Of a stretch of 64,000 nucleotides of DNA, positions 17,610 to 25,906 are shown piece after piece. Location of the stretch: positions 81,373 to 145,372 of the forward strand of contig CANRSX010000008.1 of NCBI GenBank assembly GCA_947642555.1. Direction: 5' to 3'. Both the position numbers and the translations under genes were made by a program. The DNA comes from an uncultured Roseburia sp. Lineage in GTDB: Bacteria; Bacillota; Clostridia; Lachnospirales; Lachnospiraceae. Under the pieces are notes generated by a model, which saw nothing but the letters and a program-made list of their open reading frames with translations, ran no database searches and had not been told where the DNA came from. The stretch's first letter is position 1; the number at the start of each line of letters is the position of its first letter.

Positions 17610-18742
17610 TTTCCCTCCAGCCACCGTTTCATCATCACCGCCTGATGGCGGTAAATCCGGTTTTCCCGATACATATCCTGATAAATCAGATCGCCCTGGG
17701 CGTTCATCTCAATGATCCGGAGCGCAAGGCTGCCCCGCTCCGGCAGCAGATCGATCCCCGCGCAGGTAAGCCCGGGAAAGCACGCCATCGCCCGCCGGCA
17801 CAGATCCGCCGCTTCTTCCCGCACCCGCGCCGGAAGTCCCAGTTCCGAACATTCCATCGGGTGGTTATTTAGATGCAGGTTCGTGATGGGCCCCTTCGAG
17901 AGACGCGCCAGCAGAAAATCCGGCTCCCCCTCCTGCATCACCATCCGAAGGTCATAGGAATACCCGCCGCACTGCGCCTTCGCATACCACCGCTCCACGA
18001 TACAGGAAAGGGCGAGAATCCCCTCCAGCAGCGGAAGGATCTCCTCCCGCTTCGTGAAACACCGCAGACGCTTCGTGTTCACCAGCCCGCATTCGGGGTG
18101 CAGCTGCGCGCAGGTATACAGCGCCATCCGGCCCGTCCCCGGCTGAAAGCGGAAGGCCGAGACGCCGGCAGCCCCGGAACCGTACACCGGCTTGATAAAA
18201 ACCTGAAACATCCGCTGCGCGCGCATGGATTCCAGCAGCTCCTCCGCCGAATACATGCGTGCCACAGGCCGCACGTGCACCTTCGTTTGCACGGACACCT
18301 TCGTTTGCACGTGCACCTTCGTTTGCACGGGCGACCGGGCCGCGTCTCTGTCCGGCGTTTCCTGCCCCGGCCACAGCAATTCCTCCGTCACCGGCAGTCC
18401 GGTCTCCCGCAGCTTCGCTTTGCACAGACGTTTATCCAGCAGCATAAGAATCGCGGAGGGGTGATTAAAAAACGTGATCTGCCGTTCTTCCCCCAGCCTG
18501 GCCAGTCGGTCCAGGGCACCGCGATACTGCCCTGTCAGAAGCTCCAGCTCCTCCAGGCGGCAGCTCTCCCACACCGGCGGATCGATTTTTACAAACAGCT
18601 CCCCCTCCGGCAGATGCGCCGCGCCGCTCTCCCAGTCCTTCCAGTCCACGTAAAGAACAGGCAGCCCCTCTTTCACTGCTGCCTGCTCTAAAAAAATGCT
18701 CCGCTTTGTCCCCGGGCTGCCTAAAAGTACCGCCTGTCTCAT
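17606..18742 (-). CDS. STM4014-family ATP-grasp-like protein
   Basis: 378 residues. The middle and C-terminal parts resemble ATP-grasp ligases: MFQVFIKPVYGSGAAGVSAF (ATP-binding Lys and Gly-rich loop), LSCIVERWYAKAQ, and LRIIEMNAQGD (metal-binding E and N). Such enzymes join a carboxylate to an amine through an acylphosphate. Residues 139-157 are a tandem repeat of VQTKV(H/S) that is probably a strain-variable linker. The start overlaps the stop of the LRR gene by 4 bases. The role within the gene set is unknown. Confidence 0.8.
   Translation of the reverse strand: MRQAVLLGSPGTKRSIFLEQAAVKEGLPVLYVDWKDWESGAAHLPEGELFVKIDPPVWESCRLEELELLTGQYRGALDRLARLGEERQITFFNHPSAILMLLDKRLCKAKLRETGLPVTEELLWPGQETPDRDAARSPVQTKVHVQTKVSVQTKVHVRPVARMYSAEELLESMRAQRMFQVFIKPVYGSGAAGVSAFRFQPGTGRMALYTCAQLHPECGLVNTKRLRCFTKREEILPLLEGILALSCIVERWYAKAQCGGYSYDLRMVMQEGEPDFLLARLSKGPITNLHLNNHPMECSELGLPARVREEAADLCRRAMACFPGLTCAGIDLLPERGSLALRIIEMNAQGDLIYQDMYRENRIYRHQAVMMKRWLEGK
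18276..18329 (-). repeat. In-frame 18-bp tandem repeat (three units) in the STM4014-like gene
   Basis: Three 18-bp units at 18276-18293, 18294-18311 and 18312-18329 differ only at two positions in the middle unit. They encode VQTKVH, VQTKVS, VQTKVH. The unit length preserves frame. Confidence 0.88.
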
Positions 18743-19623
18743 TCGGTCAGCATGGCGTTCATGTATGTCTCGCCACGATATACTTCGACCTCATTCTGCT
18801 CCGTGACATCCACCTCCATCGGAAGCGCCGAGAGCTTCTGCATCATCTCGTCCGACAGATAATGGTGGTGCGCATCCAGCTTTTTTATATTCGGCCACGC
18901 CGGAAGCTTCTCAAGAAGCAGCGCGCCGCCCTTGTCCGTCAGCGTGCCGCAGGAGAGATCCAGGGTATCGATCTGTCCCATGAATTTACTGCCAAGCACG
19001 GCCTCCGTCAGCTCATCCTGTATCTCGCTGTCCGCAATCCCGAGATAGGTAAGCTTCGGAAACTCTGCCTTCTCCAGCAGCTCCTTCACCGTGTCCGCGT
19101 TTCCGTCAAACCCGTAATCCTCAATGCCGATATAGAGCAGCAGCTTTTTTAAATTCGGAAGCTTCGCATTCTGAATCGACCGGATCACATCCGAGGACAG
19201 GCCGCCGCAGATGATCGTGAGGGACTCCAGCTTTTCATGACAAACGTCGCCCAGCACAAGATCCGTGCTCCCCTTGATGGTCAGCTCACGCAATTCCGGC
19301 AGAGCCGCCCACAGTCCGCTGAAATTTCCCTGTATGATCCAGGAAACCTCGCACTCCTCGTAATCCATGTCCCCGACAAACAGCGATCTGATCTGTGAAA
19401 ACTGATCCCCATGGGCCGCGATCCCATCCAGAAGCGGCTGGCAGTTGTCCTCCCAGCAGTTGCCCCAGGCGCCGATCACAAGCTCCTTTAAGCCCGGCAG
19501 ATCCGGGTCCGCCAGGATCTCCTCTGCCATGGTCCCCGGCCCTTTGCCCTGCTCCTCATACTCGTCGTAGTCGTAGAAATACTTCTTAGCCGATTTGTCA
19601 TCCTTTAACAGCTCTGCGCTCAT
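18739..19623 (-). CDS. STM4015-family leucine-rich-repeat protein
   Basis: 294 residues from the ATG at 19623, with AAGGAGGAA 8 bases upstream; the in-frame ORF begins at 19728 but that part overlaps the promoter. The body is a run of irregular leucine-rich repeats (for example LPNLKKLLLYIGIEDYG, FPKLTYLGIAD, WPNIKKLDAHHHYL). It probably forms a curved binding surface. First gene of the five- or six-gene STM4015-4011 operon. It may bind the substrate or a partner of the operon's enzymes; that is inference. Confidence 0.85.
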   Translation of the reverse strand: MSAELLKDDKSAKKYFYDYDEYEEQGKGPGTMAEEILADPDLPGLKELVIGAWGNCWEDNCQPLLDGIAAHGDQFSQIRSLFVGDMDYEECEVSWIIQGNFSGLWAALPELRELTIKGSTDLVLGDVCHEKLESLTIICGGLSSDVIRSIQNAKLPNLKKLLLYIGIEDYGFDGNADTVKELLEKAEFPKLTYLGIADSEIQDELTEAVLGSKFMGQIDTLDLSCGTLTDKGGALLLEKLPAWPNIKKLDAHHHYLSDEMMQKLSALPMEVDVTEQNEVEVYRGETYMNAMLTE

Positions 19624-19675
19624 CGATTGTTCCTCCTTCTGTTGCTGCCACTCGGGCTGGACTTTTCCAAATAAC

Positions 19676-19704
19676 ATTATACACAAAAAGTCCCGGGCAT
19701 ACAA
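19676..19704 (-). promoter_or_regulatory. Promoter of the STM4015-4011-GNAT operon
   Basis: On the minus strand TTGTAT (19699-19704) and TATAAT (19676-19681) are spaced by 17 bp, 53 bp upstream of the LRR gene start. Confidence 0.75.
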
Positions 19705-19742
19705 TATCTTCCATAAATAAGTCCGCACGGAATAAACTTTGT

Positions 19743-19771
19743 TTTACAAATACGCCCTTCTGATATATACT
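19743..19771 (+). promoter_or_regulatory. Promoter of the AGCS symporter gene
   Basis: TTTACA (19743-19748) and TATACT (19766-19771) are spaced by 17 bp, 62 bp before the ATG. It is back to back with the promoter of the STM4015 operon, 38 bp between the -35 boxes. Confidence 0.75.
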
Positions 19772-19833
19772 ATGACCATATGCGCCTGACAGCGCAATCC
19801 TCACACAAAACCATCACGCAAAGGAGAATACTT

Positions 19834-21279
19834 ATGGATACCCTGCTCACGATATACCAGGCCATAAAATCGGCCCTCATGGCCGCTTACAACCTCTTCT
19901 GGGGAGATCTAATCACGATTCCGCTGCCGGGAGGAAACAGCGTCGGGCTTTCCCTTCTGGTGCTGATCTTAATTCCGTCCGGCATCTATTTTACAATACG
20001 GACCCGTTTTCTCCCCTTCCGCCTGTTTCCGGAGATGTTTAAGGTCTCGATGGAGAAAAACGCAGGCACGCAGAAAAACTCGATCTCCGGCCTGCAGGCG
20101 CTGATCATTTCCACCGCGACGCGTGTCGGCATGGGCAATCTCGTGGGCGTGGTGGCCGCCATCTCCGCGGGCGGCGCAGGCGCGGTCTTCTGGATGTGGG
20201 TGACCGCGCTGCTTGGCTCGGCGACCGCCTTCGCGGAGGCCACGCTCGCACAGATGTATAAAGAAAAGGACCCGCTTTACGGCGGATACCGCGGCGGCCC
20301 GGCATACTACATTCATCATTTTTTCATCAAAAAAGACAGCAGACGCAGGCGTTCCGTCATCGCGGTGCTCTTTGCCCTCTCCGGCCTTTTGTGCTGGTGC
20401 GGCATCAGCCAGGTGATCGGCAACTCTGTATCATCCGCCTTTGAGAATGCCTTTGAGATCCCGCCCCTTTACACCACGATCGTGCTGGTTCTGATCTCCG
20501 CGGTGATCGTCCTCCGCAAAAACGCCACGGTAAAGGTGCTCGACCTCATCGTTCCGGTCATGGCCGGCCTGTATTTTCTGATCACAATTTTTATCATTTT
20601 TGCCAATATCGGAAGCCTCCCGGCTGTCTTCGGGCAGATTTTTTCCGAGGCCTTCGGCGTCCGGCAGGTGGTGGCCGGAGGCTTCGGCGCTGTGCTCATG
20701 AACGGCGTCAAGCGCGGGCTTTTCTCCAACGAAGCGGGCTCCGGCTCCGCCCCCTGCGCCGCGGCGGCAGCCGATATCAGCCATCCCGCAAAGGAGGGGC
20801 TCTTGCAGGCGTTCGGCGTGTTTATCGACACCATCGTCATCTGCAGCTGTTCCGCGATGATCATGCTCTTAACCCCCGGCGAGCGAACGGAGGGACTGGC
20901 CGGCATGGATCTGCTGCAGACTGCGATGGAATACCACATCGGCAGCTTCGGCGGCATTTTTATCGCGGTCATCCTGTGGCTGTTTTCCTTTTCAACCTTT
21001 ATCGGCATCCTGTTTTATGCCCGCTCCAACGTGGCCTACGTGTTTGGCGACAACTGGCTCTCCCAGACGCTGTACAAGCTGCTCGCCCTCGTCATGCTTT
21101 TTATCGGCGGGCTCGAGGCCTACACCTTTGTCTGGGACATGGGAGATCTCGGCATTGCGCTGATGACGATTTTTAACATGATCGCACTGATCCCGCTCTC
21201 TGGAAAGGCGATGGCATCGCTAAACGAATACGAGGCATCAATGAAGATCCGCGGAAAGCGGAAGACCGAAGAGGCTTAA
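19834..21279 (+). CDS. Alanine/glycine:cation (sodium) symporter, AGCS family
   Basis: 481 residues from the ATG at 19834 (AAAGGAG upstream). About 11 membrane helices. The AGCS marks are present: ATRVGMGNLVGVVAAISAGG in the first half and KRGLFSNEAGSGSAPCAAA in the second. It imports small neutral amino acids with Na+. It diverges from the STM4015-type operon and shares its intergenic region, so joint control is possible. Its last 42 bp overlap the convergent radical SAM gene. Confidence 0.9.
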   Translation: MDTLLTIYQAIKSALMAAYNLFWGDLITIPLPGGNSVGLSLLVLILIPSGIYFTIRTRFLPFRLFPEMFKVSMEKNAGTQKNSISGLQALIISTATRVGMGNLVGVVAAISAGGAGAVFWMWVTALLGSATAFAEATLAQMYKEKDPLYGGYRGGPAYYIHHFFIKKDSRRRRSVIAVLFALSGLLCWCGISQVIGNSVSSAFENAFEIPPLYTTIVLVLISAVIVLRKNATVKVLDLIVPVMAGLYFLITIFIIFANIGSLPAVFGQIFSEAFGVRQVVAGGFGAVLMNGVKRGLFSNEAGSGSAPCAAAAADISHPAKEGLLQAFGVFIDTIVICSCSAMIMLLTPGERTEGLAGMDLLQTAMEYHIGSFGGIFIAVILWLFSFSTFIGILFYARSNVAYVFGDNWLSQTLYKLLALVMLFIGGLEAYTFVWDMGDLGIALMTIFNMIALIPLSGKAMASLNEYEASMKIRGKRKTEEA

Positions 21280-22131
21280 CTGTTCGGCGTCGTTTTCCGG
21301 AAATTCACTCAGATAGCGGAAGATCTGCTCGTTATCATGCACGATCCCGTTTTTGCTGCACGTCTCAGAGAATAATTTCATCAGGCGGCTGTTCTCCCGG
21401 CTCTCCGCCACATACTGATTTCCATAGGTCCGTATGTAGGTTTCCTTCAGCCCCGGGAACAGCCGGTCCGACTGCTCATAAAAATACTCCCGGTTCCCCT
21501 CCCGCAGGGTCAGCCCCATGCCAAAGCAGATCACGCCGTACACCTTCGCTTCCACACACATGTTCAGAATGCCGGAAATATTCTCCTCCGTGTCATTGAC
21601 AAAAGGCAGAATTGGCGACAGCCATACGACGGTGGGGATTCCCGCATCCCGCAGCCGCTTTAAAACGGCAAAACGCTCCCCTGTGGCGCACACATTCGGC
21701 TCGATTTTTCTGCACAATTTATCGTCGTATGTAGTCAGTGTCATCTGCACCACACATTTTGCCCTCTCGTTGATCTTCTGCAGCAGATCCAGATCGCGCA
21801 GAATGCGGTCCGATTTTGTGATAACCGTAACCCCGAACCCATAATCATAAATCAGCTGCAGAGCCCGCCTTACATTTCCGAGTTTCATCTCCAGCGGAAT
21901 ATAGGGATCCGTCATGGAGCCCGTCCCGATCATACAGCGTTTCCGTTTGTGCCTTAAGGCGTATTCCAGCAATTCGATCGCATTTTCCTTGACCTCAATG
22001 TCTTCAAAATCGTGCTCCATGTGGTAGCAGACGCTCCTGGAATCGCAGTAAATGCAGCCGTGCGAGCAGCCGCGGTACAGATTCATTCCGTTTTTGGAGG
22101 ATAAAATTCCTTTTACTTTCACATAATGCAT
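21238..22131 (-). CDS. SPL-like radical SAM protein (COG1533-type)
   Basis: About 297 residues from the ATG at 22131; the frame stays open to 22221. The radical SAM motif is C-SHG-C-IY-C near residue 20 (YRGCSHGCIYCDSR), followed by GTGSMTDPYIPLE, typical of the spore-photoproduct-lyase-like group without the true SPL cysteine context. These proteins are widespread in clostridia with unknown substrates. The gene stands alone. Confidence 0.82.
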   Translation of the reverse strand: MHYVKVKGILSSKNGMNLYRGCSHGCIYCDSRSVCYHMEHDFEDIEVKENAIELLEYALRHKRKRCMIGTGSMTDPYIPLEMKLGNVRRALQLIYDYGFGVTVITKSDRILRDLDLLQKINERAKCVVQMTLTTYDDKLCRKIEPNVCATGERFAVLKRLRDAGIPTVVWLSPILPFVNDTEENISGILNMCVEAKVYGVICFGMGLTLREGNREYFYEQSDRLFPGLKETYIRTYGNQYVAESRENSRLMKLFSETCSKNGIVHDNEQIFRYLSEFPENDAEQLSLFGLPLSADLH

Positions 22132-22215
22132 CCGATGTCCCCGCCTTTTTCGTAATGACATCATTCTATCACATTTTTCTGAAAAGTTCAGCCATGACAC
22201 AAAATCCATAAAACA

Positions 22216-22230
22216 TGACACAGGATGTCA
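22216..22230 (+). promoter_or_regulatory. Inverted repeat upstream of the YoaP-type acetyltransferase
   Basis: TGACA-CAGGA-TGTCA lies 55 bp before the TTG start. The same TGACACA word recurs nearby (22195 region) and in the promoter of the AlbA_2 gene. Possibly an operator; no regulator is assigned. Confidence 0.4.
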
Positions 22231-22284
22231 GGTTTTGTGTGTTAGGATAGAATAAAAGGGACACCAAAAAGGAGGTAGCAGAGC

Positions 22285-23052
22285 TTGGAACTTATCACAC
22301 TGACACACGGGAATCTGGAACAGGAACACATCTGCTGTGCGATTGCAAACAATAAGGATCTTCAGGTCCGTTCCAAAAAGGACTGGTTAAAGGACCGCCT
22401 GGACGAGGGGCTTGTATTTTTAAAATGCGACGTCCGCGGAAAATGCTTTATCGAATATCTTCCCGCGGAATTCGCATGGGCGCCGGTTGACGCGGCAAGC
22501 TATATGTACATTGACTGCCTGTGGGTATCCGGACAGCTGAAGGGGCACGGATATTCCAATCTGCTGTTAAATTCCTGCATAGAGGACAGCAGAGCGAAAG
22601 GAAAAAAGGGGCTTGTGATGTTATCCGCCAAAAAGAAAATGGGGTTTCTCTCCGATCCGGCGTTTCTGAAATACAAAGGGTTTCAGACCGCCGATACCGC
22701 AGCCCCCTGTTTTGAGTTAATGTACTTACCCTTTGACGAACATGCAGAGAAACCCCGGTTTCGAAACACGGTGCACGATCATGACGCGATGCCGCGCGGA
22801 TTTGTGCTTTATTATACAAACCAGTGTCCGTTTACGGCGAAATATGTGCCGCTGCTAAAGCGTGTGGCCCAGGACTATGGCATCGATCTTACCGTCACGC
22901 ATATTCAGTCCGGGGAGGACGCCAGAAACGCCCCCTGCCCGTTTACCACCTTTTCACTTTTTTACGACGGAGAGCTGGTGACGCATGAAATACTCTCGGA
23001 GAAGAAATTTGAAAAAATACTTGTGAGCAAAGGATTTACGGCCGCCGGGTAG
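22285..23052 (+). CDS. N-acetyltransferase with C-terminal YoaP domain
   Basis: 255 residues from a TTG start fixed by GGAGGT at 22271-22276. The N-terminal GNAT domain has the acetyl-CoA loop SGQLKGHGYSNLLLNSCIED (about residues 82-101). A thioredoxin-like middle (YTNQCPFTAKYVPLL, one Cys) leads into the YoaP-like C-terminus. Substrate unknown. The last 67 bases plus the following hairpin are duplicated at 24572-24659, beyond an intervening AlbA_2 gene. Confidence 0.85.
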   Translation: MELITLTHGNLEQEHICCAIANNKDLQVRSKKDWLKDRLDEGLVFLKCDVRGKCFIEYLPAEFAWAPVDAASYMYIDCLWVSGQLKGHGYSNLLLNSCIEDSRAKGKKGLVMLSAKKKMGFLSDPAFLKYKGFQTADTAAPCFELMYLPFDEHAEKPRFRNTVHDHDAMPRGFVLYYTNQCPFTAKYVPLLKRVAQDYGIDLTVTHIQSGEDARNAPCPFTTFSLFYDGELVTHEILSEKKFEKILVSKGFTAAG

Positions 23053-23073
23053 CAGAATGCTGCCCGGGGCAGC
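22986..23073 (+). repeat. Direct repeat, copy 1: 3' end of the YoaP gene and its terminator
   Basis: This 88-bp block matches 24572-24659 at 83 of 88 positions. It covers the last 22 codons of the acetyltransferase gene, its stop and the hairpin at 23047-23065. Confidence 0.9.
23047..23065 (+). terminator. Hairpin at the end of the YoaP gene
   Basis: An 8-bp stem GGGTAGCA/TGCTGCCC (one G-T pair) with a GAA loop overlaps the stop codon. A further GC-rich inverted segment follows, then a short T-rich stretch near 23095. Confidence 0.55.
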
Positions 23074-23094
23074 GGTCTCCCCGGCATGGTTTCA

Positions 23095-24438
23095 TTATTT
23101 TACAATGGTATAGCTGGTGCTTCTTGCTTTTCCATTCTGCTTTAACAGGTTGCTTTTTACCAGCTTTTTCAGGATTCTGGCAGCAGTGGACGTACTCACT
23201 TCAAGCAATCTGATCACCTCATTTCTTGTAACAGCGCCATGCATCCGGGCATATTCCAGCACTTTTTCTTCTCTGTCATCAGGCGGTGCGCTAACAGGAA
23301 CATTTGCCGACGGCTCTGCCGAATGCACAAATCCAGCGCCATATTCATATTTTGCGTTGACATTCGGCAATATGATCTTAAAGGCATTTTTCGTAGTTTC
23401 TATTACAGGTTTTTCCTCCATACCTTCGTATGCCTTCATAATTTTTCTCATCCCGGTACCATAAGCCTCAATCAAATGCAATCGGTAGAACACATTTGCA
23501 AGATCCTGATTCCGGCATACGGAAATACCTACCATAATATCTTCCAGGTCAATTCCCGGCATCAACCCGCCAATGGACACAAATTCAATCCGGTCAGTAT
23601 AAATACTGATAAGTGCGCTGGCGCTAAAGGAATAATCTCTGTGAACCAGTAAATTCAATAATGCTTCCCTGATGGCAATTTCAGGGTAATCCCTGACATC
23701 GATTCTCAGCAGTTTTTCTATGGTCGCACGGGTCTGATTGCGGAAGTCAATAAAATCATACACTTCGTTCATTTGCTGCATCAGCGATCCGGCAAATTCC
23801 CGCCGGTCCTTAAAAATTGTCTGATCCGTTCCCTGAAAAACAGCAACCCTGATCGTATGAACGCATTGATCGGATAGAAGTAAACCCAGATTGCTGTAAA
23901 GATTATCCCGGTCGATCAGCTTCAAAGTACGCATTTGCTGTGGGCCAAAATCTACGTCCCGAAGAACAAATTCTTTTCTTGTGGCTTCAAAGGTCAGTTC
24001 CTGGTTCAGACAGCGCATCGCTTCAAAGCGGTCCCCATCCGTTTCCTTAATCATACGACGGATCACTGTATCAGTAGCCGGAACCGAGGAATAACCCTGC
24101 CTGACATATACGCCCTCCGGGCGCATCCCCTTCTTTGCAAGATAATACGGGCGGTCCGTTCCTCGCTGAATATCCACAGCGACAATTTCTTTCCCATCTT
24201 CTTCCATGGTTTTGTAATGCAGGAACATTGTTACATCCGGCTTAATCGCATCCCTTACCATATTGCTGATTTGCAGGGATACGCCGTCAGGATCGTCCAC
24301 CCCGACTACCGTACCGTCATCCTGAACGCCAATATAAAGCGTTCCGCCGTCACAGTTCGCAAAAGCAATGATTTCCTTTTTGATTTCATCCACGACAATT
24401 TCTTTCAGCTCTATGGTCTCACTTTCCCGAAAAAGCAT
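23095..24438 (-). CDS. AlbA_2 (Schlafen-type) DNA-binding domain ATPase/regulator
   Basis: 447 residues from the ATG at 24438, with AAGGAAGGAG upstream; the frame is open further but that part overlaps the promoter. The N-terminal AlbA_2 domain is typical (ESETIELKEIV, IAFANCDGGTLYIGVQDDG). An ATPase-like domain in the middle has REALLNLLVHRDYSF. A C-terminal winged helix (residues about 385-440) has STSTAARILKKLVKSNLL. Such proteins act as regulators or defence-associated effectors. The gene lies between the two 88-bp repeats, convergent with the YoaP gene. Confidence 0.85.
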   Translation of the reverse strand: MLFRESETIELKEIVVDEIKKEIIAFANCDGGTLYIGVQDDGTVVGVDDPDGVSLQISNMVRDAIKPDVTMFLHYKTMEEDGKEIVAVDIQRGTDRPYYLAKKGMRPEGVYVRQGYSSVPATDTVIRRMIKETDGDRFEAMRCLNQELTFEATRKEFVLRDVDFGPQQMRTLKLIDRDNLYSNLGLLLSDQCVHTIRVAVFQGTDQTIFKDRREFAGSLMQQMNEVYDFIDFRNQTRATIEKLLRIDVRDYPEIAIREALLNLLVHRDYSFSASALISIYTDRIEFVSIGGLMPGIDLEDIMVGISVCRNQDLANVFYRLHLIEAYGTGMRKIMKAYEGMEEKPVIETTKNAFKIILPNVNAKYEYGAGFVHSAEPSANVPVSAPPDDREEKVLEYARMHGAVTRNEVIRLLEVSTSTAARILKKLVKSNLLKQNGKARSTSYTIVK

Positions 24439-24471
24439 ACTGCCGTCTCCTTCCTTCTCATTCATGGCTCT

Positions 24472-24528
24472 AATATAACAAATCGGTTCAATCGTGTCAA
24501 TGTTTCCGAATCGATTATGACACGATTG
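24472..24528 (-). promoter_or_regulatory. Promoter with overlapping inverted-repeat operator for the AlbA_2 gene
   Basis: On the minus strand TTGACA (24495-24500) and TATATT (24472-24477) are 17 bp apart. A perfect 11-bp inverted repeat, CAATCGTGTCA at 24489-24499 and TGACACGATTG at 24518-24528, covers the -35 box. Further TGACACAA words follow at 24540-24560. The layout suggests repression, perhaps by the gene's own winged helix. Confidence 0.7.
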
Positions 24529-24571
24529 GCACAACAAATGACACAATATCTGACACAATAAGAACAGAGCC

Positions 24572-24659
24572 TGAGATACTCTTGGAGAAGAAATTTGAAA
24601 AAATACTTGTGAGCAAGGGATTTACGCCCGCCGGGTAGCAGAATGCTGCCCGAGGCAGC
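24572..24659 (+). repeat. Direct repeat, copy 2: displaced 3' end of a YoaP gene
   Basis: 88 bp that match 22986-23073 with five mismatches, including the codons, the stop and the hairpin of the acetyltransferase gene end. No acetyltransferase coding sequence precedes it here. Confidence 0.9.
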
Positions 24660-24665
24660 TGATTT

Positions 24666-25820
24666 TCATCCATTTGCGGGTCGCACAAATTCTCCAATGT
24701 AAAGCTCATCATTGATCTTGTGAATCTTCATTTCATCATTTACATTTAACTGCTTTTTACGGATTAAAACCATGACATTATTTTTGCTGCTGTTTTTACG
24801 CTGCATGCTGCACTGATATAGCCGGTACCCCGCCAGTTCCAGGCACAGGTTGCTGTCTATTCTGCGATGCAGCAGACACAAAACTGCAAGGAATCCGAAT
24901 ATCACGATAAACTGTATCACATCCGGGTACTGTGTAAAATCAAATGCAAGAAGCGGCAGCACATTAGACAAAAGATACGCTGTCGTCGAAACCGTATCCC
25001 GCTTTGCGGCAGTTACCACAGGATCAATCATCCCTCTTTTGCAGAGAAATTTCACGAATCTGTTTACATTCTTCTCATCGGAAGACTCCACCTCTCCTTC
25101 TTTTGTGAGTTCTATATCAAATTTCTCTGCTATCCTGCTTTTAAAATCACTGTCTTCTTTGAATCTTTTCAATGCGCTCTCATTAAAAGCCACAAATCTC
25201 CTGGGATTATATCCTGTTGTTGCAATTTTTCTGAATGTTTTTATATCTGATACAATTTTATCCGCAATCACATCTTCCACTTTATTACGACAGATGGTAC
25301 GGTATGCCCGCTCCATCTGAAACAGCTTCTCGCCATTCATACGAAACATATACACCGTCTGATCCAGCATCAGAACATCCACATACCCACGCAGCGATAA
25401 ATATTTATCAGGAATGGCTTTAAAGCTCTCCCCATCCCAGGCAAATGCATGTTTTAGCAGTATAAAAGGACTGATCAGTGTAAATAATTTAACATCCACA
25501 TTCTCCTCCTCTTCCCACACTCTCCCTTTCAGAACATATGCATTTGCAGGGAACTCCAGCGCATTGCCCTGCATATCAGGATTTTCCATTGCACTCTCCA
25601 GTTTTTCACAGGATTCACAGATCAGCGGGTCAGAAGCTTCCAGCCTGTATATTTTTCTCCCGATTGAGTTTCCGTCATAAGCACACACCTCTTCATATTC
25701 TGACAGCTTTCCCCTTTCTTTTCTGTATGTCTTTGCCAGCCCGCTCACAAAATCCCTGACCGCATCCGGAGTTATCACATTGATTTTAAATGCAATCATA
25801 TTGCCTGTCAAATGCTTCAT
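24666..25820 (-). CDS. Uncharacterised protein, possibly KwaB-like (DUF4868), with C-terminal membrane segments
   Basis: 384 residues (ATG at 25820; an ATG at 25799 is an alternative). Residues about 105-240 resemble the DUF4868 pattern of Kiwa KwaB proteins as I recall it: a strand with VLMLDQTVYMF, then EKLFQMERAY, a long charged helix and a run of basic helices. Residues about 280-317 form two hydrophobic segments, followed by a 65-residue soluble tail. Kiwa pairs KwaB with the membrane protein KwaA; no separate KwaA is seen, so the C-terminal hairpin could substitute. This assignment is tentative. Confidence 0.45.
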   Translation of the reverse strand: MKHLTGNMIAFKINVITPDAVRDFVSGLAKTYRKERGKLSEYEEVCAYDGNSIGRKIYRLEASDPLICESCEKLESAMENPDMQGNALEFPANAYVLKGRVWEEEENVDVKLFTLISPFILLKHAFAWDGESFKAIPDKYLSLRGYVDVLMLDQTVYMFRMNGEKLFQMERAYRTICRNKVEDVIADKIVSDIKTFRKIATTGYNPRRFVAFNESALKRFKEDSDFKSRIAEKFDIELTKEGEVESSDEKNVNRFVKFLCKRGMIDPVVTAAKRDTVSTTAYLLSNVLPLLAFDFTQYPDVIQFIVIFGFLAVLCLLHRRIDSNLCLELAGYRLYQCSMQRKNSSKNNVMVLIRKKQLNVNDEMKIHKINDELYIGEFVRPANG

Positions 25821-25906
25821 GGCGGATCAGATCTTTCTCCAAATCCAATAGACAATCCCTGACCAGCCATTCATAATGATAAAAAAACAAAGGAGAACAC
25901 CCGTCT

